From NCBI RefSeq assembly GCF_910594005.1, contig NC_057847.1, forward strand, positions 24,398,501-24,462,500: a stretch of DNA of 64,000 nucleotides, written 5' to 3'. The position numbers and the translations under genes are program-made. Below the pieces are notes generated by a model. That model was not told the DNA's origin. It saw only the letters and a list, made by a program, of their open reading frames with translations, and ran no database searches. Below, in pieces: positions 35,456-48,075 of the stretch; positions within the stretch are counted from its first letter, which is position 1, and each line of letters starts with the position of its first letter. This DNA is from Cervus elaphus. Lineage: Eukaryota > Chordata > Mammalia > Artiodactyla > Cervidae.

Positions 35456-35532
35456 AGTCAGAATCCAAGTTTAGAAATCTTGCTAATTATTAAGCTATGC
35501 TCTTTATTCTTGTACTTGGTCTTTCTCATTAC

Positions 35533-35656
35533 CAGGCAAGAATACTGGAGTGGGTAGCCGTTCCCTTCTCTGGGGGTTCTTCCCAACCCAGGGATCAAAC
35601 CTGGGTCTTCGGCATCACAGGCATATTCTTTACTGTCTGAGCCACTGGGGAAGCCC
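35533..35656 (-). mobile_element. Bov-tA SINE fragment
   Basis: Antisense tRNA-like half: ACCAGGCAAGAATACTGGAG to GAGCCACTGGGGAAGCCC. Confidence 0.9.
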
Positions 35657-36383
35657 AATGCATTGGACACACAATCACTATTGTTTGCTGAACATAACTG
35701 AATCTGAAGAGCTATCGTTTCATGTAGTGAGGGGAGAGGTTCTAATTATATAATGATTTTCATTAAACATTGTATGCTGAGTGCTGGAAATACTAAATGT
35801 CTTACATGAAGTCATGGGGAGAGTTAGCACCTAAGCAAGTCAAAACTCGAATCTTAGCTCTTAGTGTAGGATGCTTTATATTGAACCACTATTTTTATAC
35901 TGCCAGTCATTATTGGTGTTAGAGTTTATGTATTTAAAATATGTAACATGTTTATTTCTATTTTCAGCTGACAGTAACTACTTAACTATCTTAAAACTTC
36001 TTTTCTTATTTTTTCCCTTATATTACCTTATAGTATTACTCTACAGTATTGCCTGTTGGATTGCACTCAAATCAGTGGAAGGGTCAAAGAATGAGGATAA
36101 TTTGTGGAATTATAGCAATTTTGAGACAATTATGGAGACAGATCTGCTTTAGAAAATTGAAAGAAAATAATGTGGTGTCATTATCTAGTATAACATGAAT
36201 TCACTGTAAGAATTATAGAAGAGATTTACATATAGTTTATGAACTCTTAGGCTATTAAAATAATAAAAGTATTTACATGAAGACGGACCAAGAATGATGA
36301 TTGTGAATTGATGATCTGCCAAATCTTACAGTTTGTAATTTGACTTGTTTTAGAATTATTAAAGACCTAAATATATTGACTCT
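35657..36383. other. Unique AT-rich intergenic stretch
   Basis: An open frame of 93 codons at 35871-36152 is Leu/Tyr/Phe-rich low-information sequence with no support as a gene. No repeat recognised. Confidence 0.4.
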
Positions 36384-36394
36384 ACCAAATTAGT

Positions 36395-37292
36395 GTATTG
36401 TCACCCTTGTTATTTAACTTGTATGCAGAGTACATCATGTGAAACACTGGGCTGGATGAAGCACAGGCTGGAATCAAGATTGCTGGGAGGAATACCAATA
36501 GCCTCAGATATGCAGATGACACCACCCTCATAGCAGAAAGCAAAGAGGAACTAAAGAGCCTCTTGGTGAAAGTGAAAGAGGAGAGTGAAAAAGCTGGCTT
36601 CAAACTCAACATTCAAAAAATAGATCATGGCATCTGATCCTGTCACTTCATGGCAAATAGAGGGGAAAAAAATGGAAACTGACAGGTGACTTCATTTTCT
36701 TGGGCTCCAAAATCACTGCAGATGGTGACTGCAGCCATGAAACTAAAAGATGCTTGCTCCTTGGAAGAAAAGCTATGACCAACCTGGACAGCATATTAAA
36801 AAGCAGAGACATTACTTTGCCAACAAAGGTCCATCTGGTCAAAGCTCTGGTTTTTCCAGTAGTCATGTGTGGATGGGAGAGTTGGACTATAAAGAAGGAA
36901 GGCTGAGTGCCAGAGAGTTGATTTTTTTTTAAACTGTGGTGTTGGAGAAGACTTTTGAGAGTCCGTTGGACTGCAAGGAGATCAAACCAGTAAATTCTAA
37001 AGGAAATCAGTCCTGAATATTCATTGGAAGGACTGATGCTGAAGCTGAAGCTCCAATACTTTGGCCACCTGATGCGAAGAGCCACCTCATTGGAAAAGAT
37101 CCTGATACTGGGAAAGTTTGAAGGCAGGAGGAGAAGGCGATGAGAGAGGATGAGATGATTGGATGGCATCACCGACTCGATGGACATGAGTTTGAGCACA
37201 CTTTGGGAGATAATGAAGGATAGGGAAGTCTGGTGTGCTACAGTCCATGGGGTTGCAGAAAGTTGGACACAACTGCGTAACTGAACAGCACC
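36395..37292 (+). mobile_element. BovB LINE 3' fragment with 11-bp TSD
   Basis: Flanked by ACCAAATTAGT at 36384-36394 and 37293-37303. It begins inside the reverse transcriptase just after GC(V)LSPC and keeps the catalytic segment SLRYADDTTLIAES, then a frameshift near 36620. It continues to the 3' end without the long GAACTGA repeat. Confidence 0.93.
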
Positions 37293-37303
37293 ACCAAATT
37301 AGT

Positions 37304-40058
37304 AAAGCAATAAAGAGTTTTTGTTTAAATAGTTCACTACTAGAGCTTCAGTTTCTGTCTCAGTGAAACGCAGTTGAGATAATCATACAGTAACATGGTC
37401 AGTGATAATGAGGAACAGCTGCTAGAAAAAAAAAAAACAGGAACCCTAGTTGGTCCTCCTCATGGTCACTTGGTCAGATGACTTTATTATGCACACACAG
37501 AAAAACAGAAGCAGATGAGACTGGTTAACAGGTGTGCTGGTGACCTTCTTTAAAGTGTTTGATTTATACCCACAGATTCAGGCTCTGAGTTTAGCCTGAT
37601 AAACATATAAATATAGAAAAGTACATTTATTAGAATATAACCATAAGAATACAAATAAAGTGAAGAATTAAAATTATTAATGAGTACAGAATTTGTATCA
37701 ATCCATAAACTATCTATTTGTATCAGCCTAATTTCTTTCCTCCTTGGAAACTAGTCTCATTTTCTACTTTAATACTATTTAAAAATGCCTTTAAAAATTA
37801 TTTAATTTATTAGAGAGTAGGTGTCCCCCCAGTTACCTTTATCAGTTTACCTTTGTATGAAACTTAGATTGCATTCAATTTCCTATTCTTTTCCCTCCAA
37901 AGCTCCTTTTATATGTAGTTTAATTTATACTACTCATGGGTTTTAGGAAAAGAAAATACTATCCACTTTCATAGCTCTATATTATTTGATGTTTTTTAAA
38001 ACCTAGATTTTCTGTTTTATGCATTTTTCTCTTTTTTAAAAAAATATTTATGCCTTCCTTTTTTTTTTTTTTTTGTTTTGGCAGCAAAATTGATAGAATC
38101 TGGAAGCACTCTGAGAAGATTAAAAAGAGTTCTCAAAATCTCCCTCATAAATTAGTTTAAGTTCTTATTCCAGGATTATATGAGAATAGGCCAAATTTTC
38201 AACTGCCAAAGACGTTTACCAGATCCCTGGCACTTGATTTAGGAAAACTGGGAAAAATTTATTTTTGTGAAAATAAATATTTCTATCTTAAGTTTGGTTT
38301 TGAAGGATGAAGAAAGTGGGGAATTGAACATTTTTTTTTTTTTTGGAATACCTGTTCTTGGTCAGGCCATGTGCCCTGGATACTCTCATATACATTCTCA
38401 TATAGTCTCACACAGCCATGTGAGGGGCTGGAATCCTGTCAAGCAGGGATTAAATGAATTCCCCAAGATCACTTAATTTATGGATATTGTAAATGGAATT
38501 GAAACCTAGGATCTCTAAGTTCTGTCCTTTTCACTACCTATGAGCTTTTTCTTCCTCTTTTGGCTGAAAGAAGTAGACTCAGGCTCTTGGGTTTCTCATT
38601 TTTGTGGTAACTCAATTGTTACTTCTTCAGGGCGGTCTTCTCTTAACCTAACACCTGTCAGACTTTCCACTCAGACATACCCTCCTCTTGAAATTCTTTC
38701 ATAATATTATCTTTTGCAGCAAACTATGAACTCGTTGAAGTCAAGGCCATATCTGGTTTTGCTTATTATGTTCCCAGTGCCTGGTGTATAGAAGAGACAG
38801 TAAATTATCTGTTGAATAGTAGTTAGTATGCGTGAACCTACACATATACACAATGGGAAATACTGCTGTAGTCTTTAGTGCAGATTTTATAGTGAAGAAT
38901 TTTGCAAATCTCAAATTATTTGAATTATTGAGAAGGGAAAGGGCCAAAAAGTTTGTTCCTCACAACTTAGGAAAGGATTCATTTGTTTTGAATTCTTAAT
39001 GTCTGAGATAGGTGCTTAATAACTGTGAATGAACCGAGCTGAAGATGGCCTAAGAGCTGGTGTGCTGAGGGGTACCAGAGTCAGAGCTCTTCCTTGATTC
39101 ACGTGAGTCCGTTATCTCGGTATGATTTCTAAATTGGGTTCTTTAGCAAACTTCCATTCTTGAAGATCCCTACTCTCCCCACCCTCGATCCCATATTTTA
39201 CTTACCTATGAAATGGCATTTTAAAAAAATCTCATTTTTATGTTTATTTTCTCATTTCTGACCATTTAATGTTGCATCTGACATTAAGTTAGAATTTTCT
39301 GGATTAAGCAGCTGGTTTTGGACATTGTATCTGTTGGAGCCCAGATACACAAACATCTTAAAGTTGAATACTTTGCTCAAAAAAATCATTAAACATGAGG
39401 TAAACTGTACATAGCAAATATAATTAAAACTTGGTTATTGCGTTATATTTTATGAATTATAGTCAGCTAAGTTATTTTTTTTTTCTGAAAATGAGAAAGG
39501 CTACTTCTGCCTTAATGTCTATAGCAAGAATTATAAAGGCTTTGCCTACCTGCCAAGAGTTGACATATTTTATTAAATTATAAGTGGTAGGGTTAAAAAA
39601 AAAACCTTTCCTAGGAACAGACAAAATCAAATTTTGGAATGAACTTGTATTCTCAATTATGAGTCTTCATAGAGCCAAAGAATACATGACTTTTCAGAAT
39701 AGGATGTTGTGAATTTTATAACATGAACTGAGTATTGACTGAAATAAAATTTATACACTTGAAACATGTTTTGGGTGGATGTTGTAGACACTTTTCAACA
39801 CGATTTTTTTCTTTTGGTTTTTAAAGACCTGGATTCTTTTTGATGTTTGTATGATCTTTCTTCAACAGGGCACTCTCCTGTAGTTGGGCTTGATGAAAGT
39901 AAATGGTATTTTATTTATTTAATACAGCCACAGTCCTTACTGAAGAGTGGGGATTTTTCTCCTGCTGTCATTTCCCCCCTTCCCCTACCCTCCGCCCTGC
40001 CACACCTCCTCTCCTCCTCCAACCAGCAAAGGCAAGGGCAGCAGGTTTTAGTAGATTC
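37304..40058. other. Intergenic stretch, mostly unique
   Basis: 38345-38540 is an antisense MIR-like fragment. T-runs at 38060 and 38330. 39940-40040 is a C-rich polypyrimidine patch (TTTCCCCCCTTCCCCTACCC). No gene. Confidence 0.45.
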
Positions 40059-40059
40059 T

Positions 40060-40512
40060 GAGATGGGTGAAACTGGAGCCCATTATACAGAGTGAAGTAA
40101 GCCAGAAAGATAAAGACCAATACAGTATACTAAAGCATATATATGGAATTTAAAAAGATGGTAACGATAACCCTATATGCAAAACAGAAAAAGAGACACA
40201 GATGTACAGAACAGACTTTGGGACTCTGTGGGAGGAGGCGAGGGTGGGATGATCTGAGAGAATAGCATCGAAACAAGTATACTATCAAGGGTGAAACAGA
40301 TCACCAGCCCAGGTTGGAGGCATGAGACAAGTGCTCGGGGCTTGTGCACTGGGAAGACCCAGAGGGATGGGATGGGGAGGGAGGTGGGAGGGGGGTTCAG
40401 GATGGGGAACACACGTAAATCCATGGCTGATTCATGTCAATGTATGGCAAAAACCACTACAATATTGTAAAGTAATTAGCCCCCAACTAATAAAAATAAA
40501 TGGAAAAAAAAA
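40060..40512 (+). mobile_element. L1-BT 3' end, 5'-truncated
   Basis: Starts inside the ORF2 end (GTGAAACTGGAGCCCATTAT), continues through the G-rich 3' UTR and ends AATAAATGG plus an A tail. Confidence 0.92.
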
Positions 40513-41271
40513 GACCAATTTATCATAGCAAACAATTGTTAGCAATAGTTTGAAGCAAGCATGAATGTTCAGCACTCCTTTTAGGACAGGATGGCACAAG
40601 ACTGCTAAATTGAGAGGACAGTAGTGCTGTGAGCTTTGAGTGGGTAGAGGAAAAGGGGAGCAGATGACTTGCCTCCTAATGAAGAAGCAGAATTCGGGTC
40701 TGCCTTGTGCAGATGAGTAAAAAGAGGTATATGGCTGACACTTCTGTTTTCAACCGTGCCTCCTCCAATAGACATGTAAACAATTCTGTTTGTGCATTAT
40801 AGGTTTTGTTGTCTTTAAAGTGATTTATGTCCTTATCTCTGCATTATTGCCCACAAGATACTGCCCTCTGTCAGAAGGGCTGTACTATCTAATTTTTTAG
40901 ACCTTTGTCTTTATTAGTACAGCAATTTTAGCTTGTGATCATTGTACTAGCCCTCACTGATAAGCTAAGACACTGCAAGATTCATGGTACTGACATCTAA
41001 CCTTGCCACTGGCTTCTTGACCCTTCTGCTTCTGAAACATGGGTTCATTTTTTTTTTTTAAACCCAAGGTAGAACTCCATCTATTTTTCACACTCATTGT
41101 GGGCAGTTTAAAGGTTGGTCAGAATCAAATATTGTGCTTTCAAATTTGATAATGTATGAGTACAGAAGGATGACCTTTGATACATGGTTATACATCAACA
41201 TGACATGAGCAGTAAATGCAGCAATTACCTTTACCTCATTGAAATGGTACTTTAGTTTTCATCTTCAGAGC

Positions 41272-41302
41272 AATTAACATTAATGTTTAATAATATAAAA
41301 AA
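41272..41302 (+). repeat. 31-bp AT-rich direct repeat, copy 1
   Basis: Identical over 31 bases to 42351-42381 (starts AATTAACATTAATGTTTAAT). Near-palindromic, with several TTAAT/ATTAA homeodomain-like cores. Confidence 0.9.
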
Positions 41303-42350
41303 TGCAAAAACAAAAAAATGCATTTAAGTTCTCATTACAACATTTGCAAAATAAGTATCTTTGGAAACAGTCCTAATTTATGAACTTATTTTCAATATGA
41401 GTTTGGTGTTCATAGGATGAAATAGTTCACTAGCCAAAGATCTTGACATGATAATGTTAGGCAGTTTTCTGTAAATCTACTTTGTGTTTTATAAATATGT
41501 GATTTTTCAAAAGGATTAAATGCTGCTTCTGTACAAGAGATTTACCATTTGTGATTTGAAACATATTGAAGTCTGTGCCCGGTGGTCATCTAAAAGGAGT
41601 ATTTAGTGGTGATAAGGATCTTTATGATATGATCATACACAGCTGCATATAGCTTCTATCACTGTTTATGGGATTGTTGCCCCAGTGAATTAATTTAAAT
41701 ATTCATTTCTCCATTAATGAGTGCCTCCTGTGTGTCAGGCACTGGAGATGTAGAATGAGTGTGACATGGACCCTACTTTCAGGGACTTCATTGTCTACTC
41801 AGTGGTTAATCTAATAGGTCAGTTCTATCTTAAGTCCCAAGATGAAGAAGCAGTAAGTTAACTTAGTAAGTTCTAAGTGAAGTATTCACAGGACTTAAAA
41901 AGTCAGGAGACCAGGTTTGCATTTTGACTCAGCCAATTTCCAGTAGTATGAGCTTGTGGGGAAGTTAGGTAATCTCTCTAAACCTTGGTTTGCGTGACTA
42001 CCGAGAAATGACATGTAATGCACGGAGCTGCTGTGAAAATTAAATAGGGAAAGTAGACTAGAATGGGAAACTTCCTTTTCTACTTCCCACCCTTTATCTC
42101 CTCTTCCACCTCTCATCCTGTTTACTGTCTCTCTATAAATTCCTCTCTTTCTGGTATAGAGGTTGTTAACAAGAATCCAGGGAGTCCAAGGGCCTCTGGA
42201 AATTTTCTGCAGAGGTTTATGTGTGTATGTGCACATTTTTCTAGGAAGAGAATACATAACTTTCATCTAATTTTCAAAGGGGATCACAAGTCAGTAGAGC
42301 AGGAATGCTGCAGCTCTCTCCTAAGAGAATAGCTAACTACCAAAGATACT

Positions 42351-42381
42351 AATTAACATTAATGTTTAATAATATAAAAAA
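42351..42381 (+). repeat. 31-bp AT-rich direct repeat, copy 2
   Basis: The same 31 bases as 41272-41302, but the terminal A-run is longer here (10 A instead of 6). Confidence 0.9.
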
Positions 42382-43021
42382 AAAACCGATTGAATCTCAA
42401 GATCCTTTTTTTCAGGCATTAAAGAATCCATCAAATTATCCCCATGGCCAGAAGCTATATGTGTGGTACAAAGCAACAGTGCCACAGTAGTGGCAAAATT
42501 AGTATAAAAATGGAACTGAAGTTCAGTGTATGAGTCTGGCATGTTTTTAGATTGCTGATAGCTTTATCAGCGATCACTTTTAGACATGAGGATTGCTTAA
42601 AACTCATCAGGTTAGTGAGATTGCATTTTGAAAATAAGATAGGGGTATTGTAAGGAATCACAAGGTATCTTACTGGGTTTGATGTTATAAATAAAGTTTC
42701 ACCACCCTACCCCAAATACCTACTTGTTCCCTCCCCTCAACCCAGGAACTTCCTGCTCATGAAATGATGTCTTAAAATTAGCTTTTCACCAACACTTGTC
42801 TGTCTCCCTCTCTCAATTTTTAATATAGGAAATCTAAGGTACAACAATCAAAATTTTAAAAGCTATTCACTGCATTCTATCACTGTAACACATTAACTGC
42901 TTTCTCTTCCTTAGGTTCCCTTTCAGTCTTTAGACCTTTTAGCTTATGTATGTGCTTTATAAATTGATAGAAACACAGTTGCATTCTTTATTGTTTTTTG
43001 TCTGTGCTGGGTGTTCACAGC

Positions 43022-43296
43022 CTTTTCTCTAGTTGTGGTGAGCAGGGGCTGCTCTCTAGTTGCAGTGCGCAGGCTTCTCATTGCAGTGGCTTCTCTTCTT
43101 GTGGAGTATGGGCTCTAGGGTGCACAGGCTTCGACAGTTGTGGCTCCTGAGCTCCAGAGCATAGGCTCAGTAGTAGTGGCACACGAGCTTAGTTGCTCTG
43201 TGGCATTTGGGATCTTCCTGGATGGATAAGGGATGGAACCTGCATCTCCTGCATTGGCAGGTGGATTCTTTAGCGCTGAGCCACCAGGGAAGCCCC
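43022..43296 (-). mobile_element. CHR-type SINE, antisense
   Basis: The right end is the antisense tRNA-like head GAGCCACCAGGGAAGCCC. The body reads TTGCAGTGCGCAGGCTTCTC and GTGGCTCCTGAGCTCCAGAG, typical of CHR elements and not of Bov-A. The C-rich run after it (to 43318) is not part of the consensus I know. Confidence 0.8.
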
Positions 43297-43318
43297 CCCC
43301 GCACCCCGCCCCCGCGCA

Positions 43319-45190
43319 GCTGTATCCTTAAACCAAACTGTGAGCAGGAGGCTCTCTGGGGGGTCCCACTTGTTCCTGTAGCTTTTCTCACTCGAACTGT
43401 TACCAAAATCGTGAGTCCATTATTGACCATTCCATAGTGCCTGAAGCCGTGGGTGTTTGGTCACTGGGAGGAGGTTTGAACCCTTAACACTTTACAGGCC
43501 GTGAAACAGCTGTCAAGTGGTAATGAAGTTTCCTTTACACTCAAGCAAAAGCAGGCCAAAGGCTGGGATGCCTGGTTTTACTCCTTTCCCTGACATCTCT
43601 GCTTCCATTTCTCCTTCAGAATATACCTTAAGTTTGAGTCTGTACCTTTGCTTTGTAGATCTAAACCTACACTTGCATTTTCAAGTGAGGTTCATCCCAG
43701 AATTAATTATGACAGTGAAAAAAAGTAGATGATCAAAATGTTCAGGAGTGGGCAAGTTTTTAAATAATGCATTTTAAAATATTTTTGAAGTATTTTTAAT
43801 AATGAAAGAAAATACTCAAGATTTGATATTAAGAGAAACATGGATATAAAGTTACATGGTGTATATACAGTCTGGTCTCATATACAAGTATATGAAACTA
43901 ATTATAAATATAGATCTATCTATAAATAGATGCAGACATATGAGAGGGAGGGGTTTATACAAATATAACAAATTTTAACTAATCATATTGGGTTGTAGTA
44001 TATGTGTTACTCTGTTTTTTCATCTTTTCCCCCAAAACTTTCCCAAACTGAATATCAAGAATGTGCATTACTTTTAGAGTCTAATTTTTAAATTAAAAAT
44101 CTGGAGTAATGAGCTCCAACAAATCACCATGTTACAGAAAGATTTTTAATTCAAGTTAATAGTTCTGTTATTCCCACATTCAGAACATTTTTGTATGTGC
44201 AAATTCTGGCGAAACAGTTCATTCTCAAAAAAGGCAGAGAAAAAAGTGAGTTTATCTGGGCAGTAAGAATATAGAGACCTCTGTTAAGTTATTTTGGAAT
44301 AAAGAATAAAAGTGAATGTTTTATTAAAAATATGGAGTTAGAAATTAGGAAGGAATCTGAGAAACAGATTTTTTTTCTTTCAGCAGCTTGAATAAAGTGC
44401 TCTAAGCCTATGTAGAATGGTTTGGAAGCCCTGGTACATCTACATACTTTCTCCTCCTTCCTTTATTTGCACAAAGCCATACACAGCTCATTAATTCCTT
44501 TAATTAAGAGGAATGAATCAAAAGGTTTTTGTCTTCTAATAAGTAGTTGCTTCATTTTTATGTAATATGACACCACAATCTTTAATCTTCCCTTAATATA
44601 TTTCTTTGGAAATCTCACAAGTTACGGAGACTGCTTCTTATGGATGGTTAAATAAGTTCCTAAAACTGGGTTCTGATAAACATTTAGAAATAATCACAAA
44701 TACAGTATATAGTGATGTATCTTAGTGCAGATTGCTCTAGAATCATTCTATGATAGCAGTTATAGCAAAATCTGACTTAAGCTTCCCAAATTGAGAATTT
44801 GTGGCAATTTGTGAGAGAGATGAGAATGAATTTCATGATTTAGAGAATTAGATAGGTAAATTTACAATACATTTAGAGCTGTGTAGAAATATTTACTTTT
44901 GGGGTAGTTATTTTAAATGTCTGTTTATGTACAGCAGTGTACCTGATGTGCTGGTTTTCTATTAGGGAAACCGTAATTGACTAAAAGTTTAATATATACC
45001 CAACCTGCTATAAGACATCTTATATATACAGTATAATTTGATCTTTAAAAGAATTCTTTGAAGTAGGAAATTATTTATCTCCTTTCTTTAGATAAGGAAA
45101 TTGAAGTTCCAGGAAATTCAGTAATGCATCCACGGTCACACAGCTGATAAGTGGCAAACACAGGATTGGAACCTAGGTTGGTCCATAAAT
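43319..45190. other. Intergenic stretch, repeat-poor
   Basis: Mostly unique AT-rich DNA. 45062-45175 is an antisense MIR-like fragment (GGTCACACAGCTGATAAGTG). 44470-44530 has a TAATTCCTTTAATTAAGAGG patch rich in TAAT cores. No gene. Confidence 0.45.
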
Positions 45191-45398
45191 GAACCTTCCC
45201 TCGTGGCTCATAGAGTAAAGAGTCTGCCTGCAGTGTGGGAGACCTGGGTTCGATTCCTGGGTTGGGAAGATCTCCTGGAGAAGGAAATGGCAACCCACTC
45301 CAGTATCCTTGCCTGGAAAATTCTGTGGACAGAGGAGCCTGGCAGGCTACAGTCCATGCGGTCACAAAGAGTCAGACATGACTGAGCAACTTCACTTG
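45191..45398 (+). mobile_element. Bov-tA SINE
   Basis: ACCTTCCCTCGTGGCTCA head to CAGACATGACTGAGCAACTT end; flanks TCCATAAATG and TCCACAAATG suggest a TSD with one change. Confidence 0.92.
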
Positions 45399-47100
45399 AT
45401 CCACAAATGTTTCACTATATTGCACCACCTCCAGTCTTACCTATTTGTTCAAACTGACTTTTTAACAGCAATATTTCTTTCCCTTGTATACATTAAAATG
45501 ATTAAAATATCCTGTAAAAATGTTCCATAGTAATACTCTGAGGGAAATCTTGAAGAGTTCTTTTGGTAAGATGAGCACTCCTTGCATTGCCCAGATTTTG
45601 TGAAACAGTATTGGAGATGTTACTATTATTTTAGAAGCTAAAAAAGAATATGGTACTGCTTGCTGGCTCCTCCTCTGCTTAGTTACGGGCAGTATGGATT
45701 CTTTCTGCTTTCACTGTTAGCTCTATCTCTTTTGTGCTACCATACAGAGTGGAGTTGATTCATGACAAAAGCAGAAAAGGTGATTATTAGTTGCTCTGTA
45801 CATAAATTACCTTTCTATTCTTGGTATTAAGTGAATTTCTAAAACCAACATTCAAATTCTTTGATTCTGTGCCATTTAAAAAATTGTCTTCCCATTGAGA
45901 TCTTTACTGAAAGCACTGAGAAATATTAAAAAAAGATGTCTATCAGAATCTTTCTGAATACATGTCAGATGCTTGTTTGATTTATACAAAGGATGAATAT
46001 TTCTTCCTGGATCTCACTATCACTGAGGGACTAATTGTCTCTTACATAACTTCAACTCTCACTTACAGTGGTGCTTGGCAAACAATATGTTCTTCATGAG
46101 TGTTTGCTGAACTAGAATTGTTTCTTAGCAGGACACTGTGCCTCTGATATAGATTATCTTCTTATCATGTCTGAAAATTAATATTTTTGAATGAAATGAA
46201 GATACCTTGATTTTGAATTCCTTTATGCCTCTAGGTCTTCAACTGATGCCAGGGAGGGAAGGGTATGAACTGCTGCTGTCCACAGCTCCCACACCTTGGA
46301 TTTTACCTAGAGGTCTAGGCATTGATGACCGGCTGCCTTTCTCTATTTAACCTTTGGTTACATGCACTGGCCTCATGAAGGACCTCACACTAGTCAGCTG
46401 CCTTTCTAGGCCCTTTCACCTTCCTTCCTCTCCCTTCCTTCTTCTGTGATCATCCTTTGCTGACCTGCACCCCCAGGACTTTGCATGTCCTTCTATTGAA
46501 TTTGGGGTATCAGCTTTCCCCTAGTCCTTTATGGATTTTGCATGTAGTTTCCATGACTCTGATTCTTACGTGTAATTCATGCACTGTGATGTTCCTATTC
46601 ACAAAGAATATATTTTCTACAAACTTCTACTAACACATGTTGCTGTCAGAAATTATCACCAGATGTTTGAGAAGGCAGGTAAGGAAATAGTTCTGGGCTG
46701 TAAGACTCAGGCCCTCCCAGGAGAGTTAGGAGGAAGTGGGACGTCCTATTGCTTCCAGTCACTTTAACAGGCCCGGCCTCTCTTGATGTTACCCAAGGGT
46801 AGTCTGAGGCCACCTCCATCAGCTTTCACAGGATGTAACATCTCTCCTAGCAGCCCAGGGAGTGCTGGTTTTCATGCTGTATTCCACAGATCCCCCAGAC
46901 TCCACAAGTCCTGTCATTCCTCAAACATTTGACTTATCTTCTAATGTGGATGTGTAGTACCTTTAAAAAATGTATACACAGTGTATTTAACAATTTTTAA
47001 CACTGAAGGCCACTAATTTGTGTTCTCAGTGATGGATTTCATAATACATAAATGTTGTGAATTAGAATTTATAAAATAAATTCATTTGTAACAGATATTG
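45399..47100. other. Intergenic stretch, mostly unique
   Basis: 46040-46120 looks like an L2 tail (GTGGTGCTTGGCAAACAATA). The rest shows no repeat or gene that I can support. Confidence 0.4.
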
Positions 47101-47321
47101 GCTGTCTCTGTGGGCAGTCTTTAATCTCACTCCATGCTGTTCAGACATGAGCTCTATACTTCTCTCAGATTGCAGCCCCTCTCATCTCTCCTCTGGGTTA
47201 TTTGTAACAGGCACTCATTCTCTCTCCTCATAATCCATTTCCAGCAGCAGCCAAAGTAAGCCTGTTAGGAGGGTGTGATGACTCCTCTACTCAAAAACCT
47301 TCCCATAGTTTCCCATCCTTT

Positions 47322-47511
47322 TGTCCCAGGTGGCGCTAGTGGTGAAGAACCTGCCTGCCAATGCAGGAGTTCGATCCCTGGGTTGGCAAGATCCCGTGGA
47401 GGCAGGGATGGCAACCCACTCCAGTATTCTTGCCTGGAGAATCCCTTGGACAGAGGAGCCTGGTGGGGTACATAGGGTTGCAAGGAGTCAGACACAACTG
47501 AAGTGACTTAC
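47322..47511 (+). mobile_element. Bov-tA SINE carrying a CTCF-like core
   Basis: Head TCCCAGGTGGCGCTAGTGG with its CpG intact, to CAGACACAACTGAAGTGACT. Confidence 0.92.
47328..47338 (+). promoter_or_regulatory. CTCF-motif-like core in SINE head
   Basis: AGGTGGCGCTA matches the CTCF core (AGRKGGCRSY) fully. The upstream half-site (CCASY) matches only in part. Binding is not shown. Confidence 0.35.
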
Positions 47512-47523
47512 CATGCATGTTAT

Positions 47524-48075
47524 TGTTTTGTTTTTTAATTGAGATATAATTGACATATAGTATTGTATAAGTTTAAGATATACAATGTGTTGATTTGTTA
47601 TAAATTGTAAAATGATTACCACTATAGTATTAGCTACTTTTCCATCCTGTCAAATGGTTACCATTTCTTTTTGTGGTGAGAAAGTTAAGATTTACTCTCT
47701 TAGCAATGTTCTAGCATATGAGACAGCATCATTAGCTACAATCACCATGCTGTGTATTAGATCCCCCAAATTGTTAATCTATCACTGGAAGTTTATAACC
47801 TTTGACCATTATCTCCTCATTTCTCCCACCATCCCCAAACCCTGGTAACAACCACTCTACTCTCTGTTTCTCTGAGTTTGTCTTTTTAAGACTGTCTATA
47901 TAAGTGATATCATACAGTATTTGTCTTTCTCTGGCTTATTTCACTTAGAACAGTGCCCTCAGGGTCCATTCATGTTGTTGTAAAGGGCAGGATTTCTTCC
48001 CATTTATGGCTGGATGATATTTCATTGTGTATATAACACATCATCTTTTTCCGTTCATCTGTGACAGGCATTTAG
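47524..48075 (-). mobile_element. L1M-type LINE 3' end, antisense
   Basis: TTAATTGAGATATAATTGAC start, then AACCACTCTACTCTCTGTTT and GGCTGGATGATATTTCATTG, the order of mammalian L1MA/B 3' ends reversed. Inserted in L2. Confidence 0.8.

Larger units (their letters stand above)
40513..43020. other. Intergenic stretch, repeat-poor
   Basis: 41880-42060 is a MIR (GGTTTGCATTTTGACTCAGC). Two identical 31-bp AT-rich sequences lie at 41272-41302 and 42351-42381. No gene recognised; the minus-strand open frame at 41895-42266 overlaps the MIR. Confidence 0.45.

Noticed and set aside
41895..42266. 123-codon minus-strand open frame
   Set aside because: It overlaps a MIR on the other strand and has no recognisable domain.
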